A stretch of DNA of 64,000 nt from Paenibacillus daejeonensis DSM 15491 (GCF_000378385.1 NZ_KB899659.1:275418-339417); one strand, 5' to 3'. Positions 43,119 through 52,101 are shown, counted from the stretch's first letter. Notes: generated by a model not told the origin, from the letters alone. Program-made: numbers and translations.

Positions 43119-44156
43119 ATGAAAAAGCCGGTGACGATCCACGACATCGCCAAACTGGCCAATGCTTCATCGGCTACGGTGTCCCGGGTTCTCAGCAACA
43201 GCAATTATCCCGTCAGCGCAGCCATGCGCGAGAAAATAACCCGTATCGCCAAAGAGGCCAATTATATTCCCAACATGCTAGGCAAACAGCTGAAGACGAA
43301 TACAAGTATGACAATTGGGGTCATCATCCCTTCAATCAGCAATCCGTTCTACTCCTCCGTCATATTGGGGGTCGAAGAAATCGCGAGGGAACATAATTAT
43401 CATGTCATTGTGTGCAATTCTCTGCAAAACCCTGATTTTGAGTTGGGGTACCTGCAGACCATGGCTGAAAAACAGGTCAAAGGCATTATACTCTCTTCCA
43501 TCGCCCAGAACACCTCTCTGCTCAAAGGTCTGCTTCAGAACGGTATGCATGCGATTGCTATCGATCAACGTATTGATGAAGAAGAGATATCGCAGATTGA
43601 ATTCAATTATGCCAAGGGCGGCTACATGGCCACCAAGCATTTGATTGAACACGGGCATACCCGGATCGGTTATGCTACTTCCGAGCTGGATCGCCATAGC
43701 CGCACCGAGATTCATCAAGGATATCTGAAGGCAATGAGCGAGGCTGGACTAAAGCCCGTGGTCGAGATCTCTGGTGCAGGGAAAGTGTTCAGCTCCAGCA
43801 ACGAGTTCGATAGTGGCAAACAACTGGCTGACAAGATGCTGGAGCGGCATAAGGACTTGACTGCCATTTTTGCTTGCAACGACGTCATGGCCTTCGGTGT
43901 AATCCACACGTTAACTTCGCGCGGCCTTCGGGTGCCGGATGATCTATCGGTGATTGGGTTCGACGGTATCGAATACGGGCAGATGATTCATCCGCCGCTG
44001 ACTACCATCAAGCAGCCGGATTACGAGATGGGAATTCTCGCCTGCAAGCTGTTGCTGGACAAACTGCAAGATAAAGACAGCTCGCATTTATCCGTTATGC
44101 TGCAACCCCGGCTTGTAGAGCGTGCGTCAGTTACAACAAGGCAGGCAGGAGATTGA
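43119..44156 (+). CDS. LacI-family transcriptional repressor
   Basis: A 345-residue regulator. The LacI helix-turn-helix is at 5-52 (TIHDIAKLANASSATVSRVL, hinge helix near NYIPNMLGKQLK). The sugar-binding core runs from 62 to 340 with GVIIPSISNPFYSS, AEKQVKGIILSS, FACNDVMAFGVIHTL and VIGFDGIEYG. It sits directly upstream of the amino-sugar operon on the same strand, and three near-identical operators mark its own promoter and the operon. An imported sugar or its phosphate is the likely inducer. AAAGAGGTG precedes the ATG. Confidence 0.95.
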   Translation: MKKPVTIHDIAKLANASSATVSRVLSNSNYPVSAAMREKITRIAKEANYIPNMLGKQLKTNTSMTIGVIIPSISNPFYSSVILGVEEIAREHNYHVIVCNSLQNPDFELGYLQTMAEKQVKGIILSSIAQNTSLLKGLLQNGMHAIAIDQRIDEEEISQIEFNYAKGGYMATKHLIEHGHTRIGYATSELDRHSRTEIHQGYLKAMSEAGLKPVVEISGAGKVFSSSNEFDSGKQLADKMLERHKDLTAIFACNDVMAFGVIHTLTSRGLRVPDDLSVIGFDGIEYGQMIHPPLTTIKQPDYEMGILACKLLLDKLQDKDSSHLSVMLQPRLVERASVTTRQAGD

Positions 44157-44177
44157 ACGCTCCTGCCACAGCCTAAT

Positions 44178-44191
44178 AGCAATCGGTTTCT
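44178..44191. promoter_or_regulatory. LacI-type operator downstream of the repressor gene
   Basis: AGCAATCGGTTTCT matches the consensus half-sites of the 43088 and 44405 operators. It lies 22 bases after the repressor stop and 214 bases ahead of the promoter-proximal operator, a spacing compatible with DNA looping. Confidence 0.6.
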
Positions 44192-44287
44192 AAATAAATT
44201 GATTTTCCTTCCTTAACTCTTCCCCCAAACATGAAAGCTACATGAAAATGAAAGTAATTGAATGGAAACTTTCATTTTCACGCGTTT

Positions 44288-44302
44288 CTGGAAGCGTTAC
44301 CT
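44288..44302 (+). promoter_or_regulatory. Candidate CcpA cre site
   Basis: CTGGAAGCGTTACCT agrees with the cre consensus WTGNAANCGNWNNCW at every constrained position except the first. It lies about 65 bases upstream of the operon promoter at 44367, where CcpA could adjust expression to glucose supply. Confidence 0.45.
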
Positions 44303-44366
44303 GTATGTTTTTCTAACACAATCATTCAATTCTCATAAAAAAAACAGCTTTTTTCAAAAAAATTAG

Positions 44367-44396
44367 TTGGTTTGTTCACATGAACCATGCTATACT
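44367..44396 (+). promoter_or_regulatory. SigA-type promoter of the amino-sugar operon
   Basis: TTGGTT (44367-44372), an 18-base spacer and TATACT (44391-44396). The expected transcript start near 44403 falls at the edge of the perfect operator at 44405, explaining repression by the LacI-type protein. Confidence 0.65.
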
Positions 44397-44404
44397 ACAC
44401 TCAA

Positions 44405-44418
44405 AGAAATCGATTTCT
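44405..44418. promoter_or_regulatory. Perfect LacI-type operator at the operon promoter
   Basis: AGAAATCGATTTCT is a perfect 14-base palindrome with the central CG typical of LacI-family sites. It overlaps the predicted transcription start and lies 55 bases upstream of the solute-binding protein start. Confidence 0.75.
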
Positions 44419-44472
44419 ATAGAATTTTGCTTCGCCACTGTTCCTTTATTTCTAAATCAGGAGGTCTTGAAA

Positions 44473-45780
44473 ATGAAGAACAAAGCAAAGGTTGTTATGA
44501 TGATGTCGTTATCCGCGGTTCTGCTCTCTGCCTGTACACTCTCCAACAGCGGCAGCGGTTCGGCGCCCGGGGGTTCCGGAGATGGGGAGACAGTCCGCAT
44601 CACACTTGGACTGCCAGGGGGTTACGATGTAACGAACAAAGAAATTATCGACGGCTTTATCGCTGCCCACCCGAATATTGAGGTGGACATTCAGGAAGCG
44701 CCATGGGGTGATTTTACCAACCGGATCGCTACGCAAATTGCAGGCAATACCATGCCCGACCTCTGGTTTCAAGAAAATGCTGTTATTCTCGGTTACGGAC
44801 AACGTGGCGTAGCCGAAGACCTGGCCCCTTATATTGAAAGAGACCTGACGACTGACGACTATATCGATACGCTGTTTGCCGCGCAGACGCCGGAAGGCCA
44901 GGTATGGGGCGTGCCCCACGGCGCCAACCCGATCGCCCTAGCCTACAACAAAACGATCTTCGAAGAAGGCGGCGTAGCGCTTCCTACTGACGAATGGACA
45001 TTCGAGAATCTGATTGAAGCGGCCAAGCAGCTAACCCAGACTGATGCCAACGGCAATACCGAAGTGTTCGGCTTTATCGGCTCCAGCTCCATCACGCAGG
45101 GCTGGTTCCCCTGGATCAAGCAAGCGGGGGGCATGGTCCTGGATGAGACACTGACCGAATCACGCTTCGACGATCCCAATACCATCGCCGGATTGCAGCA
45201 GCTGCGTGATGGCATCGCGGATGGCTATTTTATGGATGGCGATTCCATCACAGCCTATGGCGGTGAGCTGCCTGCCTTCGGTTCTGGCAAATCAGCTATG
45301 TTTTTCCTTCAATATAGTACACAGGTAACGATGAACAACGACTTTCCGGATACAGACTGGGATGTGGTGAAGATTCCACGCAGTGTAGATGGCGAGCGTT
45401 ATGTGCCGACGGTATCGAATTCGTGGCTCATTTCCTCCCGTGCCTCGCAGGAGGCGAAGGACGCATCCTGGGAGTTCCTGAAGTACTATCTGGGTGACGA
45501 GGCCCAAGCGATTCTGGCGGAGAGCGGCTCGGCACTTCCGGTGAAGCAATCGGCGCTTGCCCTGCTTGAGGATAGTCAGACAAAACCCGCCAATAAGCTT
45601 GCATTTACAGACGGGATCGCCGAAGGCGGTGTAACACTGGACGAGAACGCCTCCTGGAACGAATGGCGGATCGCCGTTCAACAAATTGTCAACGAAATCG
45701 TCAAGGGCAACGTCACACCAGAGGCAGGAGCACTCGATATCCACAAGCGGGTGCAAGACATCCTAGATAGCCAATCTTAA
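44473..45780 (+). CDS. Sugar ABC transporter solute-binding lipoprotein (family 1)
   Basis: A 435-residue lipoprotein. The lipobox is VLLSACTLS (Cys about residue 21), followed by a Gly/Ser-rich linker and the family 1 (MalE/UgpB-like) binding fold: GGYDVTNKEIIDGFIAAHPNIEVDI is the start in split form, and NRIATQIAGNTMPDLWFQE and WEFLKYYLGDEAQAI follow. It is the first structural gene of the LacI-controlled operon. ATG 44473 has AGGAGG eight bases upstream; upstream in-frame codons cover the promoter region and were rejected. A perfect GC hairpin follows the stop. Context suggests an amino-sugar glycoside as ligand. Confidence 0.94.
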   Translation: MKNKAKVVMMMSLSAVLLSACTLSNSGSGSAPGGSGDGETVRITLGLPGGYDVTNKEIIDGFIAAHPNIEVDIQEAPWGDFTNRIATQIAGNTMPDLWFQENAVILGYGQRGVAEDLAPYIERDLTTDDYIDTLFAAQTPEGQVWGVPHGANPIALAYNKTIFEEGGVALPTDEWTFENLIEAAKQLTQTDANGNTEVFGFIGSSSITQGWFPWIKQAGGMVLDETLTESRFDDPNTIAGLQQLRDGIADGYFMDGDSITAYGGELPAFGSGKSAMFFLQYSTQVTMNNDFPDTDWDVVKIPRSVDGERYVPTVSNSWLISSRASQEAKDASWEFLKYYLGDEAQAILAESGSALPVKQSALALLEDSQTKPANKLAFTDGIAEGGVTLDENASWNEWRIAVQQIVNEIVKGNVTPEAGALDIHKRVQDILDSQS

Positions 45781-45800
45781 CTCATGCGGGTGGCACGACA

Positions 45801-45824
45801 GGCGGGGGAGCTCTCTCCCCCGCC
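45801..45824 (+). other. Intercistronic GC-rich stem-loop after binding protein gene
   Basis: GGCGGGGGAG and CTCCCCCGCC form a perfect 10-bp stem around CTCT, 20 bases after the binding-protein stop and 30 before the first permease start. No T-run follows. It should stabilise the upstream mRNA or partly terminate transcription, giving excess binding protein over permease. Confidence 0.7.
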
Positions 45825-45854
45825 CCTGAACCCTAGCGAAAGGTTGCGGTCTTC

Positions 45855-46736
45855 ATGCACAAGCAAGGCTATTGGGGCTACATCTTCACGCTCCCTTTTA
45901 TAGTAAATCTACTCGTTTTCGTCTTGTTCCCGATTGTGTTTTCCGCTTATATTGCGTTTACCCAATGGGATCTCTTCAACGCACCGCGTTGGGTCGGTCT
46001 GGACAACTGGATCCAGACACTGACCGATCCGCCATTTTGGATATCGATTCGGAACGTCATGGTCTTTTCTCTCATCTTCGTGCCGCTGCAGACGGTGTTC
46101 GCATTTATCATTGCCTATTTGCTCAACCAGTCCATTCGCGGTAAATCGTTGTTCCGTCTCTTCTACTTCATGCCTGTCGTGACCCCGTGGATTGCTGGCG
46201 GTATCTTGTGGGTGTGGTTGTACAACTACCGGTTCGGGCTGATCAACTGGACGCTTGACAGCATTGGTATTACCCCTATCCATTGGCTGGATAACAAGCA
46301 TTGGTGGGTCGTCATTGCAAGTGTCGCCATCGCCAACGTCTGGAAAGGTATCGGGTCTTCCATGATCTTGCTGTTGGCTGGCATGCAGAATGTACCGAAG
46401 GAAATGCTGGAAGCGGCCGCCATTGATGGCGCTTCGCGCTGGGTCCGGCTGACCCGGATCATCTTCCCGCTCGTCTCACCAATGGTCTACATGGTCATGA
46501 TTCTCTCTACCATCGCTTCCTTTCAGGCCTTTGACGTATTTCTCGGCATGTTCGGATCGATTACGGCAGGGATTCCTGAGCAGCACATGGTCACCAACCT
46601 GATTATTTACCGTGACGCCTTCCTCTTCTTCAAGATGGGACCGGCATCAGCAATGGCATGGCTCCTGTTCGTCATCATTCTCTCGATCACCTTGTTCCAG
46701 CGGTATTTCGAGAAAAGGTGGGTGCACTATGACTGA
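45855..46736 (+). CDS. Carbohydrate ABC transporter permease (UgpA/MsmF type)
   Basis: A 293-residue permease with six helices. It has the family start GYIFTLPFIVNLLVFVLFPIV in split form, YFMPVVTPWIAGGILWVWLYN, and the EAA loop EMLEAAAIDGASRWVRLTRIIFPL. It pairs with the following permease; its 3' end overlaps that gene by eight bases. No ATPase is in the operon, so a shared MsmX-type ATPase is expected. AAAGGTTG lies about ten bases upstream. Confidence 0.94.
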   Translation: MHKQGYWGYIFTLPFIVNLLVFVLFPIVFSAYIAFTQWDLFNAPRWVGLDNWIQTLTDPPFWISIRNVMVFSLIFVPLQTVFAFIIAYLLNQSIRGKSLFRLFYFMPVVTPWIAGGILWVWLYNYRFGLINWTLDSIGITPIHWLDNKHWWVVIASVAIANVWKGIGSSMILLLAGMQNVPKEMLEAAAIDGASRWVRLTRIIFPLVSPMVYMVMILSTIASFQAFDVFLGMFGSITAGIPEQHMVTNLIIYRDAFLFFKMGPASAMAWLLFVIILSITLFQRYFEKRWVHYD

Positions 46737-47562
46737 GAAACCAACCCTGTTGAAACAGGTAATCGTGTACACCCTGCTCACAATCGGCGCGTTCATGATG
46801 GCTTTTCCGTTCGTATGGATGCTATCCACCTCGCTGAAGACGTTGGGCGCCGTATCACAGCTGCCACCGCAGCTCATTCCGAATCCGGTGCAGTGGGCCA
46901 ACTATGAGACCGTCTGGAACCGGGTCGATTTTGGCCGCTATACCTTCAACAGTGTTTTAATTGTCACGATTGATCTGATCGGTACCCTTGTATCCTGCGC
47001 TTTCGTGGCCTTTGGCCTGGCTATGTTCAATTTCAAGCTGCGCAAGGTATTATATCTGGCGATGCTGGCTACCTTGATGCTGCCGTTTCAAGTGACACTG
47101 ATTCCAAGTTATTTCATCTGGAAATCATTCGGCATGCTGAACAGCTATTATCCGCTTTTGATTCCATCATTTCTTGGCGGCGCGTTCGGGATTTTCCTAA
47201 TGCATCAATTTTTCAAAAGTCTGCCACGCGAGCTCTACGAAGCGGCAGTCATCGACGGCTGCAATCCGCTCGGCATCTTCTGGAAAATCTATATGCCGCT
47301 TTGCCGGCCGGCGCTCTCCGCTCTTGGCGTATTCACGTTCATCGGCGCGTGGAATAACACGGTTGGACCGCTTATTTACCTGCAGGACCGAGAGCTGTAC
47401 ACGTTGCCCTTGGCTCTGCTCTATCTGAAGTCCGATACCCAAATCAACACAGCATTACTTATGGCCGCTGCGGTTATCGTCACCTTGCCCGTTGTCGCCG
47501 TCTATCTGGTGGCGCAAAAGCAATTTGTACAGGGCATCGCCTCCACCGGTCTGAAGGGATAG
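46729..47562 (+). CDS. Carbohydrate ABC transporter permease (UgpE/MsmG type)
   Basis: A 277-residue permease. It begins with a helix after LKQVIVYTLLTIGAFMMAFPFVWML (in split form) with the conserved WMLSTSLKT, and has the EAA loop LYEAAVIDGCNPLGIFWKIYMPL and the C-terminal QKQFVQGIASTGLKG signature of the UgpE/MalG group. The start at 46729 lies inside the end of the preceding permease gene, which couples their translation; the longer open frame is an out-of-frame artefact of that gene. Confidence 0.94.
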   Translation: MTEKPTLLKQVIVYTLLTIGAFMMAFPFVWMLSTSLKTLGAVSQLPPQLIPNPVQWANYETVWNRVDFGRYTFNSVLIVTIDLIGTLVSCAFVAFGLAMFNFKLRKVLYLAMLATLMLPFQVTLIPSYFIWKSFGMLNSYYPLLIPSFLGGAFGIFLMHQFFKSLPRELYEAAVIDGCNPLGIFWKIYMPLCRPALSALGVFTFIGAWNNTVGPLIYLQDRELYTLPLALLYLKSDTQINTALLMAAAVIVTLPVVAVYLVAQKQFVQGIASTGLKG

Positions 47563-47583
47563 CTTGTGAAAGGAGCAACCACG

Positions 47584-48834
47584 ATGAAGAAAAGCTATGC
47601 GCTGATTGGAGCAGGCTCGCGCGCGTTCTACATGTTCGCCTTGCCAATGGTCTCCAACGAATTAAACGACCATGTCAATCTGTGTGGCGTCTACGATATT
47701 AACCCCAAACGCTCCGAGCTGCTAAGCGAAGCCTGCGGTGGCGTGGCTGTCTACGACAGCTTCGAAGCCTTAATCGCAGGCGCCCGTCCCGACACGGTCG
47801 TCGTTGCCAGCACAGACAGTACGCATCATCTGTATATTATCGCGGCGCTGGAGGCGGGTTGCGATGTCATTACCGAGAAGCCAATGACCACCACCAGTCC
47901 CTATGCAGCTGCGATCCTCGACGCGGAGCAGCGCACGGGGAAACGCGTCACGGTCACCTTCAACCTGCGCTTTGCGCCATACTTCGCCAGAGTCAAGGAG
48001 CTGATTCAGGGCGGCGCCATTGGTGATGTCCACCACATTGCACTGGAATGGTATCTGGACCGTCGTCATGGCGCGGACTACTTCCGTCGTTGGCATGCAG
48101 AAATGGACAACAGCGGCGGTCTGCTCGTTCACAAGTCTACCCATCACTTTGACATTATGAATTGGTGGCTCGACAGCCGCCCGGCCGAAGTCCACGCTTA
48201 CGGCGGCAGACGATTCTATGGACCAACCCGCGAGGAGCGCGGCGAGCGCTGTCTAACTTGTGAGTACAAGGACAGCTGTGAATTTTATCTGGATTTGCAT
48301 GAGCACCCGTTCATGGATTCCCATTTCCTACAAGTCGAGGATGCTGACGGTTATATCCGTGACCGTTGCGTGTTCCATGAGCGGATCGATATCTATGACC
48401 AGATGTCGGTGCAGGTTCAGTATGACAGCGGCGCCCTGCTATCCTACTCACTCGTTGCCTTCAGTCCGGATGAGGGCTGGCGGGCAACCGTGACGGGCAG
48501 TGAGGGCAAGCTGGAGCTCGCCAACCTGTATAGCAATGCCGATATGCAAGGCTCGGCAAGCAGCGAAATTCGTCTTATCCGTCCAGGCGCCGCCACCCAG
48601 ATTATCGAGATTGACACCGGTGCGGATGGGCATGGCGGTGGTGACATCAAGCTTCGCAGCATGCTCTTCAAGGATGCTGCACAGCCGGATCCGCTCGGGC
48701 AACAGGCTGGCAGTGAGGCCGGTGCCCTCTCGATGCTGATCGGCGCAGCGGCCAACCTTTCCATTGAGGAACGGAGGCCGGTACCCATCAGAGAGCTGAT
48801 TAGCAGCGCCGCTGTAAGCGCTGTGCGGGGGTGA
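47584..48834 (+). CDS. Gfo/Idh/MocA-family oxidoreductase A (Cys-rich)
   Basis: A 416-residue NAD(P)-dependent enzyme. The N-terminal Rossmann fold has ALIGAGSRA, STDSTHHLYI and the signature TEKPM; the catalytic-type HKSTHHFDIMNWW segment is at about 176-188. An insertion carries CLTCEYKDSCEFY and, about 40 residues later, DRCVFHERIDIYD, a four-cysteine pattern. Members oxidise sugars or cyclitols, and some (GH109-like) cleave glycosides by transient 3-keto chemistry. The substrate here is unknown. ATG 47584 has AAAGGAG eight bases upstream. It is followed by the esterase-like gene after seven bases. Confidence 0.92.
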   Translation: MKKSYALIGAGSRAFYMFALPMVSNELNDHVNLCGVYDINPKRSELLSEACGGVAVYDSFEALIAGARPDTVVVASTDSTHHLYIIAALEAGCDVITEKPMTTTSPYAAAILDAEQRTGKRVTVTFNLRFAPYFARVKELIQGGAIGDVHHIALEWYLDRRHGADYFRRWHAEMDNSGGLLVHKSTHHFDIMNWWLDSRPAEVHAYGGRRFYGPTREERGERCLTCEYKDSCEFYLDLHEHPFMDSHFLQVEDADGYIRDRCVFHERIDIYDQMSVQVQYDSGALLSYSLVAFSPDEGWRATVTGSEGKLELANLYSNADMQGSASSEIRLIRPGAATQIIEIDTGADGHGGGDIKLRSMLFKDAAQPDPLGQQAGSEAGALSMLIGAAANLSIEERRPVPIRELISSAAVSAVRG

Positions 48835-48841
48835 GCCAACC

Positions 48842-50824
48842 ATGCAGACCATCCAACAACTGGAACAGACCATCTTCTCGCTTGTGGACACACGTGATCA
48901 GCTGAAACGATTCGTCTTCGACCGTTCGGACGAGGCGTTCACCGCAGGGGATGCTGCGCGTGACGAGCTGCATACTACAGCACAGCTGGCAGAACGCCGC
49001 TCGCATATGAGAGACGCTTTCCTACAAGCCATTGGCGGACTGCCTTCCATGGACACACCACTTCTGCCCCGGTCTACCGGGTCCGTAAGCGAGTCTGGTC
49101 TGAGAATCGAGAATATTGTGTTTCACTCGCGGCCCGGGCATCCCGTGACAGGCAATCTGTATCTGCCTGCGTCTGCTCCAAGCCCCGGGGCGGCAGTGCT
49201 CTTTCTGTGCGGACATGAGCCGGACAGCCGGGTCAGCCCCCTCTACCAGCGGGTATGCAGACAATTGGCGGCTGCAGGTCTGATCGTCCTCTCCATTGAT
49301 CCGCTGGGACAAGGCGAACGGCGAGGTTATTTACCACCACCTGATGGAATCAACATCCAGCCGGGGACGCATGAGCATCAGCATACGGGGGCCCAGTGTC
49401 TGCCGCTTGGCGACTCGCTGGCCCGGTATTTTGTCCACGATGCGATGCGGGCGATCGATTATCTCTGCACCCGGCCCGAGGTCGACCCGGCGCGCATCGG
49501 CGTGACTGGCAACTCCGGCGGTGGCACGCAAACTACTATGCTTATGGTTTGCGACGATCGGTTGGCTGCAGCTGCACCGGCTACCTTCATCATGAACCGG
49601 CAGCAGTATATGCATGCCGGCGGCGTCCAGGACGCAGAGCAGGTCTGGCCAGGTCTAAGCGCGTTAGGCTTTGATCATGAAGACCTGCTGTTAATCTTCG
49701 CGCCCAAGCCGCTGCATGTCCTAGCTGTCAGTTCAGATTTCTTCCCCATTGAGGCAACCCGGCGCACCGTATCAAGAGCACGGCGCTTCTGGGAGTTGGA
49801 GCATCGGGGAGACAAATTGGAGTTTACGGTGGACGACGCCACGCATAGCTATACCGAACGTTTGGGTGAGGCGGCGGCTGACTTTTTCTCGCGCAGCTTG
49901 CTCGGGTGTCCTGTTCAATTCGATGAAGCATTGGATACCACTCGGCTTAGAGCACCACAAGAGCTGTGGGCAATAGCTAGTGGTCAGGTGCTCCTAGAGG
50001 ACCCGTCAGTCGTAACGATTCAGGCTGAGAATGTTCGCCGGGCGGAGCAGCTGCGGGCCAAGAGAAGTGAATCGGATCTTCAGGAGCAGGCGCTGGCCTG
50101 GCTCCGGCGCCGGCTGCTTGAACCGCGGCGACCCGCCCGGCTGGAGACCCGCAAGGTCCCGATCGGACGATGCCTGGACTGGGATGCGGAGTATCGGATG
50201 TGGTGGTCACAATCCGGCGTGATGAATAGCGGAATCCTACTGCGGGGAATCGATCACAACGCTTCCGTTCCCATCGTCATTGGTCTATGGGAAGGCGGCA
50301 CGACGCAACTGGCGCCACACGAAGATTGGATTCGCGAGACAATCTCCAGCGGTACGTCAGTGCTGGTCTTTAATCCATCGGGTGTCGGTCCTCATATGCC
50401 CCATCCGATCCATGGACAACCACCGCTCGCATTCTTCGGCATACTGCACAAGCTGGCCGATGATCTGCTCTGGCTGGGCGACTCCCTTGCGGCTATGCGT
50501 GCCTATGATGTTATCCGTTGTGTCGATATGCTCCTGCAGGACGCTGCTGCTGGTGGCGCCTCACATATTGACATCCATACGCACGGTCGCTGTGACCTGT
50601 ATGCCAGACTGGCTGCGGCTGTAGACACTAGGATCGGCAGCCTCACTTGCAATCAAGGCATAAGTTCTATCTCAGCATGGGTCGGTGCGACGTATTATGA
50701 AGAATCTGATGCGATGAGCTTCATTCTACCGGGCATGCTGCAATACTTTGATCTTGACGAGCTGGAGCGCTGGCGTACCAGTACGCGCGATCAACCCGAC
50801 AAGAAAGCAGGCGATAAACAATGA
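48842..50824 (+). CDS. Two-domain alpha/beta-hydrolase (acetyl-esterase-like)
   Basis: A 660-residue protein without a signal peptide. The first domain (about 85-375) is an alpha/beta hydrolase related to acetyl-xylan-esterase-like proteins. It has VLFLCGHEPDSR, SIDPLGQGERRGY, the nucleophile elbow VTGNSGGGTQTT (Ser about 225), acid candidate in VSSDFFPIE and His in DATHSYTERL. The second half (about 430-650) looks like another, degenerate hydrolase domain: GLWEGGT, FNPSGVGPH and a missing nucleophile (HGRCDLYARLAA). It probably removes an acyl group from the imported sugar in the cytosol. Its stop overlaps the next start (ATGA). Confidence 0.85.
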   Translation: MQTIQQLEQTIFSLVDTRDQLKRFVFDRSDEAFTAGDAARDELHTTAQLAERRSHMRDAFLQAIGGLPSMDTPLLPRSTGSVSESGLRIENIVFHSRPGHPVTGNLYLPASAPSPGAAVLFLCGHEPDSRVSPLYQRVCRQLAAAGLIVLSIDPLGQGERRGYLPPPDGINIQPGTHEHQHTGAQCLPLGDSLARYFVHDAMRAIDYLCTRPEVDPARIGVTGNSGGGTQTTMLMVCDDRLAAAAPATFIMNRQQYMHAGGVQDAEQVWPGLSALGFDHEDLLLIFAPKPLHVLAVSSDFFPIEATRRTVSRARRFWELEHRGDKLEFTVDDATHSYTERLGEAAADFFSRSLLGCPVQFDEALDTTRLRAPQELWAIASGQVLLEDPSVVTIQAENVRRAEQLRAKRSESDLQEQALAWLRRRLLEPRRPARLETRKVPIGRCLDWDAEYRMWWSQSGVMNSGILLRGIDHNASVPIVIGLWEGGTTQLAPHEDWIRETISSGTSVLVFNPSGVGPHMPHPIHGQPPLAFFGILHKLADDLLWLGDSLAAMRAYDVIRCVDMLLQDAAAGGASHIDIHTHGRCDLYARLAAAVDTRIGSLTCNQGISSISAWVGATYYEESDAMSFILPGMLQYFDLDELERWRTSTRDQPDKKAGDKQ

Positions 50825-52098
50825 AACCGATAACGGTGACTCTGATTGGCGCCGGTATGCGTGGCATGATTTACACCGGTTATGCCCTCAGCAAACCGCA
50901 TGAGCTGCAGATTGTAGCTGTTGCCGACCCGGACGCACAGAAAAGACAGCTCTGTCAGGAGCAGTATGGCATTGCCGACAACAGATGCTACGAGAGCTGG
51001 GATGATTTGTTCGCCGGTCCACGCGTATCCGATGCCGTGTTCATCTGTACACAGGACCGCGACCATTACGAACCTACCATGAAGGCACTTAGCGCAGGCT
51101 ACCATGTGCTTCTGGAGAAGCCCATGTCGCCTCACTGGGAGCAGTGTCTGGCGATGGGACAACAGGCTGAGCAGCATGACAGGGTGTTCACGATCTGTCA
51201 TGTACTGCGCTACTCCCCCTTCTTCCAGACGATCAAGCAACTACTCGATGCCGGACGGATCGGCCGCTTGATGTCCATCCAGCATAATGAGAATGTCGGT
51301 TATTGGCATCAAGCTCACAGCTATGTGCGAGGGAAATGGCGGCGTACCGACGAATCAAGCCCGATGATTCTTGCCAAGTCCTGCCATGACCTGGATATCA
51401 TCCAATGGCTGGCCGGCACGCCTTGTGTCAGTGTGTCCTCCTATGGACATCTTTCTCACTTTCGTCCCGAGGAGGCACCGCCCGGCGCACCACAATTCTG
51501 CCTGGACGGGTGTCCCGTTGAAGACAGCTGCGTTTATTACGCACCGGACATCTATCTTAAGCCGGATGGTGGCTGGAAAGCGGCGTCCGTCTGTGCCGAT
51601 CCGAGCTATGAAGCGCGTTACGCGGCTTTGAAGAAGGGGCCTTATGGTCGCTGCGTCTACCACTGCGACAATGACGTTGTGGATCATCAGGTCGTCAGTT
51701 TGTCCTTCGAGCAAGACATCACGGCCGTCTTTACGATGAGCGCATTTACGAACGACTCGAGCCGTACGCTCAAGCTGATGGGAACCCGCGGCGAACTGCG
51801 GGCTTCGATGGACCGGAATGAAATTGAAATTACGTTGTTTGGCACCGGTCAGCGGGAGACGATTACACTCACCGATCCGGGAGGCCATGTTGGTCACGGT
51901 GGCGGTGATCTGCGACTCGTTCGAGACTTTGTCCAAGCCGTGCGTCATCACGGTAGCTATAACTCCGCCACCTCGGCCAAGGCATCGGTCCAGAGTCACC
52001 TGATGGCCTTTGCAGCCGAGCGGTCCCGCTTGGAGCAACGCATGGTGCCGCTCAGCGAGTTTGATCAAGAGAGAGTTACCTATACTAAGGAGGACTGA
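50821..52098 (+). CDS. Gfo/Idh/MocA-family oxidoreductase B (Cys-rich)
   Basis: A 425-residue NAD(P)-binding oxidoreductase, clearly different from enzyme A at 47584. It has TLIGAGMRGMIYTGYAL, AVADPDAQKR, LLEKPMSPHWEQ and the catalytic-like LAKSCHDLDIIQWLAG. A long insertion contains CLDGCPVEDSCVYYAPDIYL and later SVCADPSYEARYAALKKGPYG, RCVYHCDND, with six or more cysteines. This CPxEDSC type of insertion recurs in uncharacterised sugar oxidoreductases. The second redox step may reverse the oxidation made by enzyme A after a chemical step on the 3-keto form. The ATG overlaps the hydrolase stop. Confidence 0.92.
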   Translation: MKPITVTLIGAGMRGMIYTGYALSKPHELQIVAVADPDAQKRQLCQEQYGIADNRCYESWDDLFAGPRVSDAVFICTQDRDHYEPTMKALSAGYHVLLEKPMSPHWEQCLAMGQQAEQHDRVFTICHVLRYSPFFQTIKQLLDAGRIGRLMSIQHNENVGYWHQAHSYVRGKWRRTDESSPMILAKSCHDLDIIQWLAGTPCVSVSSYGHLSHFRPEEAPPGAPQFCLDGCPVEDSCVYYAPDIYLKPDGGWKAASVCADPSYEARYAALKKGPYGRCVYHCDNDVVDHQVVSLSFEQDITAVFTMSAFTNDSSRTLKLMGTRGELRASMDRNEIEITLFGTGQRETITLTDPGGHVGHGGGDLRLVRDFVQAVRHHGSYNSATSAKASVQSHLMAFAAERSRLEQRMVPLSEFDQERVTYTKED

Positions 52099-52101
52099 TT
52101 A

